Made by a program: the position numbers and the translations under genes
Shown here: piece by piece, positions 21,402-33,989 of the stretch
Numbering within the stretch: the stretch's first letter is position 1
How the letters are laid out: each line of letters starts with the position of its first letter
Source of the DNA: Schistocerca nitens
Lineage: Eukaryota > Arthropoda > Insecta > Orthoptera > Acrididae
Assembly: GCF_023898315.1 (NCBI RefSeq)
Contig: NC_064621.1
Location: forward strand, 135,220,521 to 135,284,520
Reading direction: 5' to 3'
DNA length: 64,000 nt
Notes under the pieces: generated by a model
Told to the model about the DNA's origin: nothing
Seen by the model: the letters and a program-made list of their open reading frames with translations, nothing else
The model's database searches: none

Positions 21402-24400
21402 TTTTTCCATTATACAAGGATATATTGTTAGAGCAAATAAAAATCAGAGTAATAATAAAGAGTTGAAAGAAAGTCAGATAGATCAGAAACCACAAATTAC
21501 TTAGAAAACGGTGGTTGTTAAGTAAAACTGTTAGTAATCTGGAATAGAATAAAACAAGGATTGGTTGTGTAGCAAGCCTTTCCAGAATTAACCTTATTAA
21601 ATTCGTTTGACAGATGCAGTGTATTTTAAATGAGGCATTGGTAAACCCTACTACGACTTTTATACTCCAATATTTATGTTGGCATAGAAAGACACACTCC
21701 AAACAATGACCTAAAATCTACGTGCAGTGGAATAAAAAATGCATATGACTATGTTGTTTGGTCAGGCTCAGTGCCTGGAGTACCCTAGTATATATGATCT
21801 ATTCAAAATAGTGGATAAGAAGTTTATGTAAATAGATTTTTTGCTGAGGAAGAGATACATCGTTATTTTTATGTTTTATCACGGAATGCAGTTCTGCACG
21901 ATGTGAGCCGTCACTATCGGCCGTTCTCTTACCATAATCAGTTGAGAATTTTTGAAGGTATGCATGTGTGACTGATCACAAAACGTAATGATGTGGTAAT
22001 TATAAGCACAGCAATCTGTTTCTCATACTGATATCCATGAGGCTACTGCTTAGTTCGTCACCTGCAGGCGAGTGGAGTGTTCTGTGTGACATTCAGCTAA
22101 ACCAGGTATGGTTGCAGACTTCCCCGATCACCGTGGCACGCTGTCTGAATGTAAGGAGGGGGAAACTGCGAACGTGCCACATTTAAATGACAGTGCAGTT
22201 GCACTGAATGCAACTTGACTTCATACTTCATGTTTCTCAACAAAACAGGTCATAAACAACAATTTTCAGTATTGTTTAATTATCTTTTGCTTGCTAAAGA
22301 CATTATCTAATTTTTTTCTGATAAAAATTGTCGACCTACAGACAGACGCAGACAATTTACAAATTTTCAGTCAAGCTGCCACTTAATAGTATCTTCCATA
22401 CACGGAGAAAGCTTTCACACACATTTGCTGATGGAAATATTTCATAACATTAGCAACCTCTTTATGGAGATGTGGAGACTCTTCCAAAGGAAAACAAAGT
22501 AGCCCTCGTGCATGGTTCTAAAGCAAAAGAATTTATCTTTTAAACTGGAGTTACACTGCAGATCAGTCCGTTCCATCCGTACGCAACGAGGCTGCTGTCA
22601 GCCGAAAGTGAAAACTGTCTCGAAAGCAACTCGAAAGCAGATGTAAGGTTGATTGTGTTCTCAAAAGTTTAGGAAAATAGGTTTGTAATTCTTTCAAGGC
22701 TACAATTCTTCAAACCTCTCGTTTCCTTTAAAGCCAGTTAGCTTAGGCAAATGGACAGTTTTTCTTCTTCTCAGAATTTGTCCCTTGCAAAATGCGATTA
22801 CCTTTTTAAATGCATCCTCATCAAATCAGAAATGTTTCCCACCTTTCAATGTCTTAATGTGGGCAGAAGACAGTCAAGCCCACTTAAAGTGAAAAGTCTG
22901 AAAATCCATTTCGGATTATCTAATTTTCGTTCCCGCCCCCCTTTTTCCTTCATAAATTCAGCAATAGGGGATTTTAAATCGAAAAATCGTTCTTGGTATG
23001 CTCCCTGACTTAACCAACATACTTCTGTCCCCAATACCGTTCACTCAGTTCCATCGAATGTTGCAACTGACAGTGGAGTAAATAGTACGACTTCAGAAAA
23101 TTTGCTATTCGTACCATGAATTTCATCAAGTGACCCATGCTTGCAAATTTAGCACAAAGTGCTTCTTGATGTACAGGACAATGAGTCACATGTGTAGATC
23201 ATTCTAATTTTTCGTTCTTTCAGCGTCAGTTACATGTTTAAATTCTTTCTGCATGGTGTTGTAATGTAGGTTCATAGAAAATTTGCAGTACCTGTTGAAT
23301 GTTGCGTGAGACATATTGAGAATTCTTATTTTCTCTTCTTTCATTTCCATTCATTTTGAAAGGCTTGCGACGATGGATTGCTGGACTGTTTTTTTTTTTT
23401 TTTTTGCTAACAATCATCATATCTGTGAACTTCTTTTATACCACGAAGAAATGGAGAAGGGTAAACAGCGCTGCCACCCGGTTTTGTTGAAGTGAAGAAA
23501 GTCGTGCCAACCGAAAACTGGTGCCCAACAAAGCTAAATGAAATTTCGTGCTGTACCGAGTACTTACGAGAAGTACCGAGCAAAGGCGAGACAGGCTCAA
23601 CCTCGGCTCGCACGTGACCATCACACGGTATTGGCGTGTAGTATGGTACGCTATGGACGAATCTGAGCTAAACGTATCCCGCCTTAGAAAAGATTGACAG
23701 ATTTCCGGTCTGGCGCAGATGAAAATATCGATTATCTGTATTACTGTATTGCAGAAACGATGAACGATCTCAGAAACAGGTTGCCTATCGAACAGGGGAA
23801 CAAATATTTGGTTTTCAATATTTCATTTAATTATAGATCGAATTTAAATATTTAAAATGCTGTCATATTTTATTCAGTGAGATACATGATTGTACATTAA
23901 ATTTTTAATGGAATGTCAGTTATTACCGTTGGAAACTGGCTATATGCATTGAGGCAGCGCAAGTCCCATGTTGTATGCATTCGGTATTTGAGAATGAGAG
24001 CACACACACAATTTCAAACCATTCTAAAACTTTTTCTTACTGAGACCCCGACCCCGTCCAAAGTATTGAAAGGAAAAGAAAACGATATCGCTTATTACAT
24101 TTTCTCTGTTTCTAGAGCAAAACTTAAGAATCAGCCATGACATTTTAATTTACTACTGACTATATCTGCAACACATTTTGCAGACAGTACACTTATATAC
24201 TACTTAATGAACCTGCAAAATAACATCATTATATGCGAGCTGGGACTTCCTATATGTGGGATTTCGATTCTTTGAAGTATCAAGGTTGATGGGCTTTTAG
24301 GTTCTTAAGATTTCGTTTGCATAACTTCATAACAAAAATGTTTTGCGCATGCCGAAAACTCACTAACGCCCTGATAAACTTTGTAAATTTGTCGTAAAAC

Positions 24401-24823
24401 AACTTAAAATCTGTTGTAAATAAAAGTAAAAGGAAAATGTAGTGAAGAGCTTCGAGAACATACTGATGTCAGTTTCATATTTGCACACTGAACAGTTTGT
24501 GGGATTGAACGAGTCGAATGAAATATGAGATTAAGTAAGTGCTCTGTGAATGATGTGCAATGCCAGCTCTGGGCTTCCACGTCCTCCTGCCGAAGTGTCA
24601 ACTCTGACGTAACTTTGAACAGCGTTTGGCACTAGTGCAGCTCAGCAAAATGTAGGTGTATAGCGGAGGTGAAACAGAATTCTGTGGATGATGAAAGTAA
24701 GTGAAACAGCAGATTCTTTTCGAGATTATTAGCAAACAAAAGTTTCGCTCTTGCTCTCCGGAATGTCGCACAACTTAATTCGAGGAGCAGTAATAATGAG
24801 GACAGAAAAGAATTTAATATAAT
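21402..24823. other. 3.4 kb of unassigned AT-rich sequence
   Basis: No coding domain, repeat terminus or RNA gene recognised. It has a poly-T run near 23388-23405. Short frames (for example 22751-23008, 23407-23613) show no family features. It could contain old repeats or host intronic DNA. Confidence 0.4.
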
Positions 24824-26568
24824 GTGTTCTTTGTATTAGAAGAACCATTTCTATTTTCTCTTTACACAGATGTGTATAGTGTTGCAGAACTTTTTAACAA
24901 ACATTTTATAACTGTTACTGACAAGATGGGTTTGTCAGGTTCGGTAGATGCTGCTATGGATTACCTTAGACCAGACATTTCAAGTAACTTCCTTAATATG
25001 AATTTGACCCTCACTACCCCAACAGAAATAATGTCCATCATAAAATCTTTAAAATCAAAAACATCTAGTGGGTATGATGAAATATCAACAAAGTTAATTA
25101 AAGAATGTGATTCTGAGCTAGGTAACATATTAAGCTATCTGTGTAACCAGTCGTTTATTAGTGGAATATTTCCTGAATGGCTGAAATATGCTGAAGTTAA
25201 GCCACTGTTTAAGAAGGGAGATAAAGAAATAGCGTCAAATTTCCGTCCAATTTCACTGTTGCCAGCATTCTCAAAAATTTTCGAAAAAGTAATGTACAGT
25301 CGTCTTTATAACCATCTTATCTCAAATAATATACTGTCAAAGTCACAGTTTGGATTTCTAAAAGGTTCTGATATTGAGAAGGCTATCTACACTTACAGTG
25401 AAAATGTGCTTATTCATTAGACAAAAAATTGCAGGCAACTGGTATATTTTGTGATCTGTCAAAGGCATTTGACTGTGTAAATCACAATATCCTTTTAAGT
25501 AAACTAGAATATTATAGTGTAACAGAAAATGCTGCAAAATGGTTCAAATCTTATATCTCTGGCAGGAAACAAAGGGTGTTATTAGGAAAGAGACATGTAT
25601 CAAGCTATCAGGCCTCATACAACTGGGAACTAATTACATGTGGGGTCCCACAAGGTTCCATTTTGGGGCCCTTACTTTTTCTTGTGTATATCAATGACCT
25701 TTCATCAGTAACATTACCAGATGCCAAGTTTGTTTTGTTTGCCGATGATACAAACATTGCAATAAATAGCAAGTCAAATGTAGTCTTAGAAAGATCAGCC
25801 AATAAAATATTTGTGGACATTAATCACTGGTTCCTAGCCAATTCTTTGTCACTAAACTTTGAAAAAACACACTACATGCAGTTCAGAACTTGTAAGGGGT
25901 GTCCCAAGAGTATATGTCTAACATACGATGACAAGAAGATAGAAGAAGTGGACAGTGTTAAATTCTTGGGATTACAGCTTGATAATAAATTCAACTGGGA
26001 GGAGCACACCACAGAACTGCTGAAGCGTCTTAACAAATCTCTGTTTGCAATGCGAATTTTGTCAGACATAGGGGATATAAAAATGAAAAAGCTGGCATAC
26101 TATGCTTACTTTCATTCCATAATGTCATATGGGATTATTTTTTGGGGTAATTCATCAAGCCAAGCTAAAGTTTTCCAGGCACAAAAACGTGCGGTGAGAG
26201 TTATATGTGGTGTGAACTCAAGAACATCGTGCAGAAGCCTGTTTAGGGAACTAGGGATACTAACTACTGCTTCCCAATATATTTATTCCTTAATGACATT
26301 TGTCATTAAAAATATATCACTTTTTCAAACCAACAGCTCAATTCATGGAATCAATACTAGAAATAAGAATAATCTTCACAAGGATTTAAAGTCACTTAGT
26401 CTTGTACAAAAAGGTGTGCATTATTCAGGAACACACATTTTCAATAACTTGCCAGCAGCCATAAAAATCTTAACAACCAATGAAATTCAGTTTAAGAGAA
26501 GCCTAAAGGATTTATTGGTGGCCAACTCCTTCTACTCCATTGATGAATTTCTTAGTAAAACCAACTGA
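24824..26568 (+). pseudogene. LINE reverse transcriptase, one frameshift
   Basis: Two adjoining frames (24824-25420 and 25429-26568) are joined by an apparent single-base deletion near 25410-25418, where one T seems lost in the cattagac stretch. RT motifs in order: LKSKTSSGYDEISTKLIKE, FRPISLLPAFSKIFEKVM (palm entry), SQFGFLKGSDIEKAIYTY, IFCDLSKAFDCVNHNILL (first catalytic D), GVPQGSILGPLLFLVYIND and LFADDTNIAI (FADD box). Thumb and C-terminal regions follow (SVKFLGLQLDNKFNWEEH, LAYYAYFHSIMSYGIIFWG). It would copy LINE RNA at a nicked target. With a single small defect this is a young copy. Confidence 0.92.
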
Positions 26569-26985
26569 TTTGTATATAAGTACAACATAACTTCTGCACA
26601 ATTTCAGTGCAGTAATGTGTTCATTGAAAATTTGTGTGTGTGTGTGTGTGTGTGTTAGTATAATCTAACTTCTGCACCATTTCAGTGCAGTAATGTGTTC
26701 ATTGTAAATAAGTATTACAGTAGTTGTATTACCTTATAAATAAATAAAAAACTTTTTTATTTTAAATTCAGTGCATTAGTATTTGTAAAATTACTCTTAG
26801 TGTTCATTAAAAAATGACGATCATTCCACTTTGGACCTGTGGAATGGTACATTAGCTTATTTGTTTTAATTGTAAATATTTGTCATGTATTGTTGTTTTT
26901 CTGACATGTTCCACATCCTGGAGGACCTCCTCACTACGGATCAATTGGAATGAAAGTAAATCTAATCTAATCTAATCTAATCTAT
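26569..26985 (+). repeat. LINE 3' UTR with duplicated block and GT run
   Basis: A block of about 45 bp (taacttctgcac ... cagtgcagtaatgtgttcatt) occurs at about 26587 and 26665, separated by a (gt)n run at 26634-26656. The tail is (taatc)n. Confidence 0.85.
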
Positions 26986-27848
26986 AATCCTGGTTATGTA
27001 CATTCATTACACTCATTTAACGAAATGCAGTCAAATTATATTCACTTTTAATAAGGATAAATTTGTGCTTTTCAGGCTTCCTTAATTTCATTTTCTTTTT
27101 TTTTTTTTTTTTTTTTTGGAAATTTGTGGTAAGGTTCTATGGGATGAAACTGCTGACGTCATCGGTCCCTAGGCCTCCACACTAATTAAACTAACTTACG
27201 CAATTTAAGGAACCATTTACACTCGAGCACAGACGATATTTAATTTACTGAACTTAGATTATATGTATCGGTATTTTAAGACAAGAGAAAGCAAAACAAA
27301 GGAATTAACACCGCTCTCTTGTCGCAGCCAGTAGACATCAGCACACTCTTATGTCATTCGTTGTCGTAGAAGGACGTAATATTTTGTGTGGCTCCACAGT
27401 TAGGCATATTGATACTTATTTGCAGAAAAGAGTCGCAGAATTAATAACTCGCTCTCATTTGTGAATTATCTGCAATTATTTACATAGAATTTTACGTAAG
27501 TGTCATTCATGTCGTAATGTATATGTGGAAATGAATATATGTTTTATTTAATCGTATGCTTTTCTCTGTTTTAGTAGTTTTAACCACCCCATTGTCATGA
27601 TTGAAAATGGGGTCAGATTTCAGACTTTGTCTACAAAAAATATATAATGAGCCCTGGCTCAGTTCCTTACATCTTCGGACGTACGAAGCTCGATAAATTC
27701 ACGGCGTAAATTGCATTTACTTTATTGTGTGACCTCAATGAACAATGCTACGTAAGATTTTATGAAACATTAAGAAAATCAATTCCAATCTTAAAGACGA
27801 AACAAACTTTAATCTCTCAATTACTTATCCAAACAACAATAATAATTA

Positions 27849-29156
27849 CAGGGTTATTACAAATGATTGAAGCTATTTCACAGCTCTACAATAACTTTAT
27901 TATTTGAGATATTTTCACAATGCTTTGCACACACATACAAAAACTCAAAAAGTTTTTTAGGCATTCACAAATGTTCGATATGTGCCCCTTTAGTGATTCG
28001 GCAGACATCAAGCCGATAATCAAGTTCCTCCCACACTCGGCGCAGCATGTCCCCATCAATGAGTTCGAAAGCATCATTGATGCGAGCTCGCAGTTCTGGC
28101 ACGTTTCTTGGTAGAGGAGGTTTAAACACTGAATCTTTCACATAACCCCACAGAAAGAAATCGCATGGGGTTAAGTCGGGAGAGCGTGGAGGCCATGACA
28201 TGAATTGCTGATCATGATCTCCACCACGACCGATCCATCGGTTTTCCAATCTCCTGTTTAAGAAATGCCGAACATCATGATGGAAGTGCGGTGGAGCACC
28301 ATCCTGTTGAAAGATGAAGTCGGCGCTGTCGGTCTCCAGTTGTGGCATGAGCCAATTTTCCAGCATGTCCAGATACACGTGTTCTGTAACGTTTTTTTCG
28401 CAGAAGAAAAAGGGGCCGTAAACTTTGAACCGTGAGATTGCACAAAACACGTTAACTTTTGGTGAATTGCGAATTTGCTGCACGATTCTCTACCGCCCAG
28501 ATTCGCACATTGTGTCTGTTCACTTCGCCATTAAGAAAAAATGTTGCTTCATCACTGAAAACAAGTTTCGCACTGAACGCATCCTCTTCCATGAGCTGTT
28601 GCAACCGCGCCGAAAATTCAAAGCGTTTGACTTTGTCATTGGGTGTCAGGGCTTGTAGCAATTGTAAACGGTAAGGCTTCTGCTTTAGCCTTTTCCGTAA
28701 GATTTTCCAAACCGTCGGCTGTGATACGTTTAGCTCCCTGCTTGCTTTATTCGTCGACTTCCGCGGGCTACGCGTGAAACTTGCCCGCACGCGTTCAACC
28801 GTTTCTTCGCTCACTGCAGGCCGACCCGTTGATTTCCCCTTACAGAGGCATCCAGAAGCTTTAAACTGCGCATACCATCGCCGAATGGAGTTAGCAGTCG
28901 TCCTGAAGTGTCGTTGCACTGTTATGACTGACTGATGTGAGTGCGTTTCAAGCACAACATACGCTTTCTCGGCTCCTGTCGCCATTTTGTCTCACTGCGC
29001 TCTCGAGCGCTTCGGCGGCAGAAACCTGAAGTGCGGCTTCAGCCGAACAAAACTTTATGAGTTTTTCTGCGTATCTGTAGTGTGTCGTGACCATATGTCA
29101 ATGAATGGAGCTACAGTGAATTTATGAAATCGCTTCAATCATTTGTAATAGCCCTG
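27849..29156 (-). mobile_element. Mariner-like (ITm) transposon, nearly intact
   Basis: The 1308-bp unit has TIRs cagggttattacaaatgatt (left) and cagggctattacaaatgatt (right, reverse complement) and TA at 27847-27848 and 29157-29158. The transposase is on the minus strand. Confidence 0.93.
27965..28985 (-). pseudogene. Mariner-like transposase, single frameshift, D-46-D
   Basis: It begins MATGAEKAYVVLETHSH at 28985. The HTH pair includes ANSIRRWYAQFK and STNKASRELNVSQPTVWK, with GRPAVSEETVERVR between. Catalytic motifs: LVFSDEATFFLNG (first D), FIFQQDGAPPHFH (second D) and WPPRSPDLTPCDFFLWG (third D). A one-base shift near 28470-28490 separates the two frames (28985-28452 and 28483-27965), together about 340 codons, full family length. 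Counting codons, 46 residues separate the second and third aspartates, unlike the 34 of classical mariner. The WIGRG-containing subfamily is widespread in insects. One indel is the only defect seen. Confidence 0.9.
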
Positions 29157-29336
29157 TATTATTACAAATTATTATTATTATATATTATTATTTTATTGTA
29201 TTTTTATTTGTTAAAGCGAGGACAACACACACAGCCATGCCTGAGGGAGGACTCGTACCTCCGACAGGGCGAGCCGCGCGAACAGTGTCAAGGCGTTCTT
29301 TACCGCGCGGCTACCCCGCCGGGCCTAATTTCATTT

Positions 29337-30239
29337 AATCATATTTTGCTGAATCATCGTACACTGTGACCTTCTGGTTCGTCCATAAAGCAAAACCTCG
29401 TGTCATCTTGCCACTGAAGTATTACGAACATTAAGACAAATTATCATCAAGGATTTTCATAGGCAAGATGATATATAACGTCTTACGACAGTTTGTTTTA
29501 TTTTAATGCTGTAAACAATTGAATATCTAATTACACAGAAATCAAGCAGATGAGTTCAGTAAATGTGTTGTCCGTAGCTAATCATGTTTCCACGTTTAGT
29601 AATTTACGGCAGGGGGTTAGAAATGAGAAAACAAGAAAGAAAAAACAATGCTCCTGAGAATCTGAGATTCTAGAGGAACGTGCTGTGAATCAGGAAGTGA
29701 GCGTACTTCCCGGAAGTGCCATCGTAACAGTATGTGGCAATAACGGCAAACACGTTTACGACGGGCGGCCACGACTTGTTAGGAAATCCCTGACGGGCAA
29801 AGCAGGGGCGGCCCTAAGTGACGCAGGGCAGTCTGACGCCCGCCGGCCGTAAAGGGCGGCTGCCAATCGCATCGCTCCCCTGTCTGGATGGCGATTGCGA
29901 GGGGGGGAGTGAAGGGGAGGGGGCGAGCGAAGGTGCCGAGGAGAGGAGGCCACGCGCCGTACGAGCAGGGCGCCGTCAAATGAAGACCTCCCGCATGGCA
30001 TCTCAAGCATCGTCAGCAACTGGTGAACAATTTAATCGTCTTTTTTTGTACCGTTTATGACACAAATAATATACAAGCATTATCTGTATCTCCCACATGT
30101 ACATCCACAATGTTTTTCGACGATCTGCGTCCAATTAGTGATGTTTATACATAGCTATAGCTTCTGAATGCACCTAGTCATTGGCATTACATGTCGTTTA
30201 GTAGTATTCTTAGCTCACTACATGGCGTTGCCTGGGTAT
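29337..30239. other. Unassigned, with a GC-rich patch at 29750-30010
   Basis: The patch is rich in CpG and G runs on the plus strand (gcgagggggggagtgaaggg). No gene is recognised; frames open on both strands there reflect GC content. Confidence 0.4.
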
Positions 30240-30620
30240 GCATTATTAACCCATCTCGTCCTTCTTCCTCTCTCTGTATATTCCTCCTCCCCTGTCCATC
30301 TTCCCATCTCTATCCATCTCATCTCCTCCCTGTCACTGTTAACCTCCTCAGCTCCCTACACTCTGTTCAACAACTCCTGACCCTCTCTCTGTCCATCTCC
30401 CCCTCTCACCTGTCCATCTCCTAATCTCCACTCTGTCAGTCTCTTTCTCTCTCATCACTCTGTCCACGTCTTCCTTCACCTAGCCTATCTAACCCCCCTC
30501 TCTCCATCCATTTCGTCCTACCCTTCCATGTCCTCATCGGCCTCACCATCTGTTTATCTCCTCCTTCCACCCCTCCGTATCTCCATCTCCTTGTCCTCCA
30601 CTTTTCTTTGTCTATCACCC
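30240..30620. repeat. Polypyrimidine tract of about 380 bp
   Basis: The plus strand is dominated by C and T with loosely repeated ctgtccatct/catctc units. The minus strand is correspondingly purine-rich. It is followed by a stretch (ccaagtttggctgaaatcg, about 30690) that I associate with a dispersed insect repeat. Confidence 0.75.
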
Positions 30621-30783
30621 CCATCTCAACAAGAGCTTGGTGGTTCTCACCCCTAAAGTATTTCTTTCCAGAAAGTAAGTAGTATGTGTACCAAGTTTGG
30701 CTGAAATCGAACAAGTATTTAGTAGGAGCTTTTTACCAGAGGCATCATCCATATGCGCACATGTCATTTATATTTCACATATA

Positions 30784-31992
30784 CACTGAAGCGCCAAAGA
30801 AACTGGTATAAGCATGTCTATTCAAATACAGGGGTATGTAAACAGGCAGAATATGGCGCTGTGGTCGGCAACACCTACATAAGACAACAAGTGTTTTGCG
30901 TAGTTGTTGGATACGCTACTACTGCTACAATGGCAGGTTAGCAAGATTTAAGTAAATTTGAATGTGGTGTTATAGTCGACGCACGAGCGACAGAGCACAG
31001 CATCTCCGAGGTAGCGATGAAGTGGACATTTTCCGTAAGGCCATTTCACGAGTGTACCGTGAATATCAGGAATCTGGCAAAACATGAAATCTCCGACATC
31101 GTTGCCGCCGGTAAAAGATCCTGCAAGAACGGGACCAACGACGACTGAACAGAATCGTTCAACGTGACAGAAGTGCAACCCTTCCGCAAATTGCTGCAGA
31201 TTTCAGTGCTGGGTCATCAACAAGTGCCAGCGTTCGAACCATTCAACGAAACATAATCGATATGGGCTTTCAGAGCCAAAGGCCCACTCGTGTACCCTTG
31301 ATGGCTGCATGATACAAAGCTCTATGCCTCGCCTGGACCCGTCAGAACAGGCAGTGGACTGTTGACGACTGGAAACATGTTGTCTGGTCGGACGAGTCTC
31401 GTTTCAAATTGTATGGAGCATGTATATGTGTACACGTATGGCGACAACCTCATGAATCCATGAACCCTACATGTCAGCAGGGGACTGTTCAAGCTGGTGA
31501 AGACTCTGAAATGGTGTGGGGTGTACGCAGCTGAAGTGATACATGACCGCTGATACATCTAGGTATGACTCTGACAGGTGACACGTTGTAAACATTCTGT
31601 TTGATCACCTGCATCCATTCATGATCATTGCGCATTCTGACGGAGTGGGCAATTCGAGCAGGACTACGCGAAATCTCACACGTCCAGAATTGCTACAGAG
31701 TGGTTTCAGGAACTCTCTTCTGACTTTAAAGACTTCCGCTGCCCACCAGACTTCCCAGACATGAACATAACTGAGCATATCTGGGTTGCCTTGCAACATG
31801 CTGTTCAGAAGAGATCTCCACTCCCTCGTAGTCTTACGGATTAGCCCTGCAGGATTCATGACGTCAGTTCCCTCCAGCGCTTCTTCAGACATTAGTCGAC
31901 TGCATGCCACGTCGTGCCGCAGCACTTCTGCGTGCATATGGGGGCCCTACACTATATTAGGCAGATGCACTGTTTTCTCTGTCTCTTCAGTG
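30784..31992 (+). mobile_element. Tc1-like transposon, third family, decayed
   Basis: Degenerate ends cactgaagcgccaaagaaac (left) and its imperfect complement ending cttcagtg (31985-31992), with TA at 30782-30783 and 31993-31994. 1209 bp, shorter than the usual 1.6 kb, so internally deleted. Confidence 0.82.
30930..31960 (+). pseudogene. Tc1-like transposase remnant
   Basis: Fragments in different frames: MAG followed by SKFECGVIVDARA (HTH region), VVWSDESRFKLYG (first D, about 31380) and RRTTRNLT-like antisense-free remains of the second motif (about 31660). DFPDMNITEHIWVALQHAVQ (about 31750) holds the glutamate motif. Numerous stops and shifts. The motif order and TIRs support the assignment; the protein is dead. 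Confidence 0.75.
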
Positions 31993-32069
31993 TATTTAAC
32001 GTATTACACACATATTAGTACACATCTTTCATCTGCATCTATAGGGTATTAGGAGCTGTAGTTCCATTT

Positions 32070-32400
32070 TCAAGCAGCTCTATGTTTATGACATCATATC
32101 TCCTGAATCTTATGCTGCAAAATCGTGGACTTTTGCAGGTACATCGAATGGCATATGCCTGTACGGTCTGCGAAATGTGTTAGGAATAGAGTTAGTACCT
32201 AAGAGGTAATAAATTGAAATGTCAAGCATGATGCGGCAGTTTTTCACGCATCTCAGTATTTATGCTATCGTATTTCCTGGCCGGTGTGTCGTACAATGAT
32301 ATAATTTTGGAGGTACAATCAGTGGAATATGTGAATACTGTCACGAATAGAGTTAGTGATAAAGGAACAACAAATCAAATGTCATGATTGATGGTGCAGT
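32070..32400. repeat. Two imperfect direct repeats of about 180 bp
   Basis: Units starting near 32072 (tatgtttatgacatcatatc) and 32255 (gtatttatgctatcgtattt) share the order of several blocks, including gaatagagttagt and aaatgtcatgatt-like ends. The family is unknown to me. Confidence 0.5.
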
Positions 32401-33740
32401 TTTACTGCACGAACAGCAAATATAAACACTGTGCGACACAATTAAAGGATCAATTTTCGAAACACTATAATAGTCTCCCACAGCGACGCTTAAGTTTGAA
32501 ATTGGTTCAAAGGAACCTAAACCTTCTCCTCTTTCTCGTCCGAAAGCGTGGCACTTTGCCACGCCAGTCTCGGGCTCGGTGACCCTTCAAAAAGTGTGGT
32601 GTCCATATAACGAATAAAAAGCCAGAGTGTAGAAGTTCATGTGAGCTATCAAGTGTCACATTACAAAAAATTTCACCACAATTCTGTCCAATGCCACCAA
32701 GCACGTGTCACGATGAAAGGCACGCCACATCCACTCTTACTCCCATTTCACACTTTCCTATCAGGTTTCTGCAATAGAGGTCAGGAGGTCAGAGCCACGA
32801 CGCCCAGTGTTGAAAGCTTGAAAGCACAGGGTTTTCTTACAGGTGGACGAAAAAAACATTTCAAACACACCACCGCTCACAATAGTTTTGGCAGGTTGTC
32901 ACAAGGAGTGTAATGAAGCCACCCCTTCCATTGAGGCATTGCTTCCCACATCTACAGCGGTCAAGAAAGACAGTTTGCAGAACGATGAGCAACAGGACCA
33001 CATCCTTGAGACCATTTACCACTGCTGACAGCCCCGGACGAATCAACCGTTTCCCAAGGAAGTGTTATAGGCCCTGATCTATATTAACGACACAGGAAAC
33101 AATCTGAGTAGCCATCTTAAATTGTTTGCAGATGATGCTGTCATTTACCTACTTGTGAAGTCATCAGGTGACCAAAACGAATTGCAAAATAATGCAGATA
33201 AGATACCAGTACGGTGAAAAAAGTGATGTTTGACTCTGAATAAAGAAAAGTGTGAAGTTATTCACATGAGTACTAAAAGAAATCCGCTAAATTACGAGGC
33301 AAGTCACACGAATCTGAAGGCTGTAAATTCAACTCAATACTTACGGATTGCAATTACAAATAGCGTAAATTGGAACGATCACACAGATAATTTTGGTAGA
33401 ACAAACCTAAGACTGCGATTCATTGGTAGAACACTTAGAAGGTGCAACAGGTCTACTAAAGAGACGGTTTACACACGCTTGTTCGCCCTGTTCTAGAGTA
33501 TTGCTGTGCGGTGTGGGATCCGCAACAGGTGGGACTGACGGATAACATCGAAAAAGTACAAAGAAGGGCGGCTCTTTTGTATTATCGCGAAAGAGGGGAG
33601 ATAGTGCCACTGTCATGATACATGAATTGGAGTGGCAATCATTAAAACAAAGTAGTTTTTCTTTGCGAGGGCGCTCTTTTCATGAAATTTCAATCACCAG
33701 ATTTCTCCTTCGATTGCGAAAACATTCTGTTGGCACCCGG

Positions 33741-33928
33741 GAGGCCCCGTATGGGGCAGGTCCGGCCGCCTTGGTGCAGGTCTTATTACATTAGACGCCA
33801 CATTGGGCGACCTGCGCTCCGGATGGGGATGGAATGATGACACAACACCCAGTCCCTGAGCGGAGAAAATCCTCGACCCAGTCGGGAATCAAACTTGTGC
33901 CCTTTAGTACGGCACTCCGTCACGCTGA

Positions 33929-33930
<2 letters not shown>
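33741..33930 (-). mobile_element. SINE-C copy (tRNA-headed)
   Basis: The minus strand reads ggtcagcgtgacggagtgcc, then a degenerate B-box-like tttgattcccgactgggtcg, then ctcagggactgggtgttgtg and a 3' part ending in ggggcctc. I recognise it as a locust tRNA-derived SINE. It abuts the (AT)n run. Confidence 0.7.

Positions 33931-33987
<57 letters not shown>
33931..33987. repeat. (AT)n microsatellite, 57 bp
   Basis: Uninterrupted alternating AT, probably the expanded tail of the adjoining SINE-D. Confidence 0.97.

Positions 33988-33989
<2 letters not shown>

Larger units (their letters stand above)
24824..26985 (+). mobile_element. Jockey-like LINE, 5'-truncated, nearly intact RT
   Basis: RT frame 24824-26568, then a 3' UTR with a duplicated block, ending in a taatc pentamer tail (about 26960-26985). 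The endonuclease domain is missing, as in a 5'-truncated insertion. The TSD was not identified. Confidence 0.85.
27094..29325 (-). mobile_element. SINE-B copy split in two by a ~2-kb insertion
   Basis: The tail half (poly-T then ggaaatttgtggtaagg..., 27094-27205) and the tRNA-like head half (about 29216-29325, with cgtacctccg in the B-box region) are consecutive parts of one minus-strand SINE-B. The 11-bp sequence taatttcattt flanks the pair at 27083-27093 and 29326-29336. The DNA between, including the mariner-like element, therefore arrived after the SINE. Confidence 0.8.

Noticed and set aside
29756..30060. Frames on both strands of a GC-rich patch
   Set aside because: Open by composition; no motifs, and low-complexity G runs.
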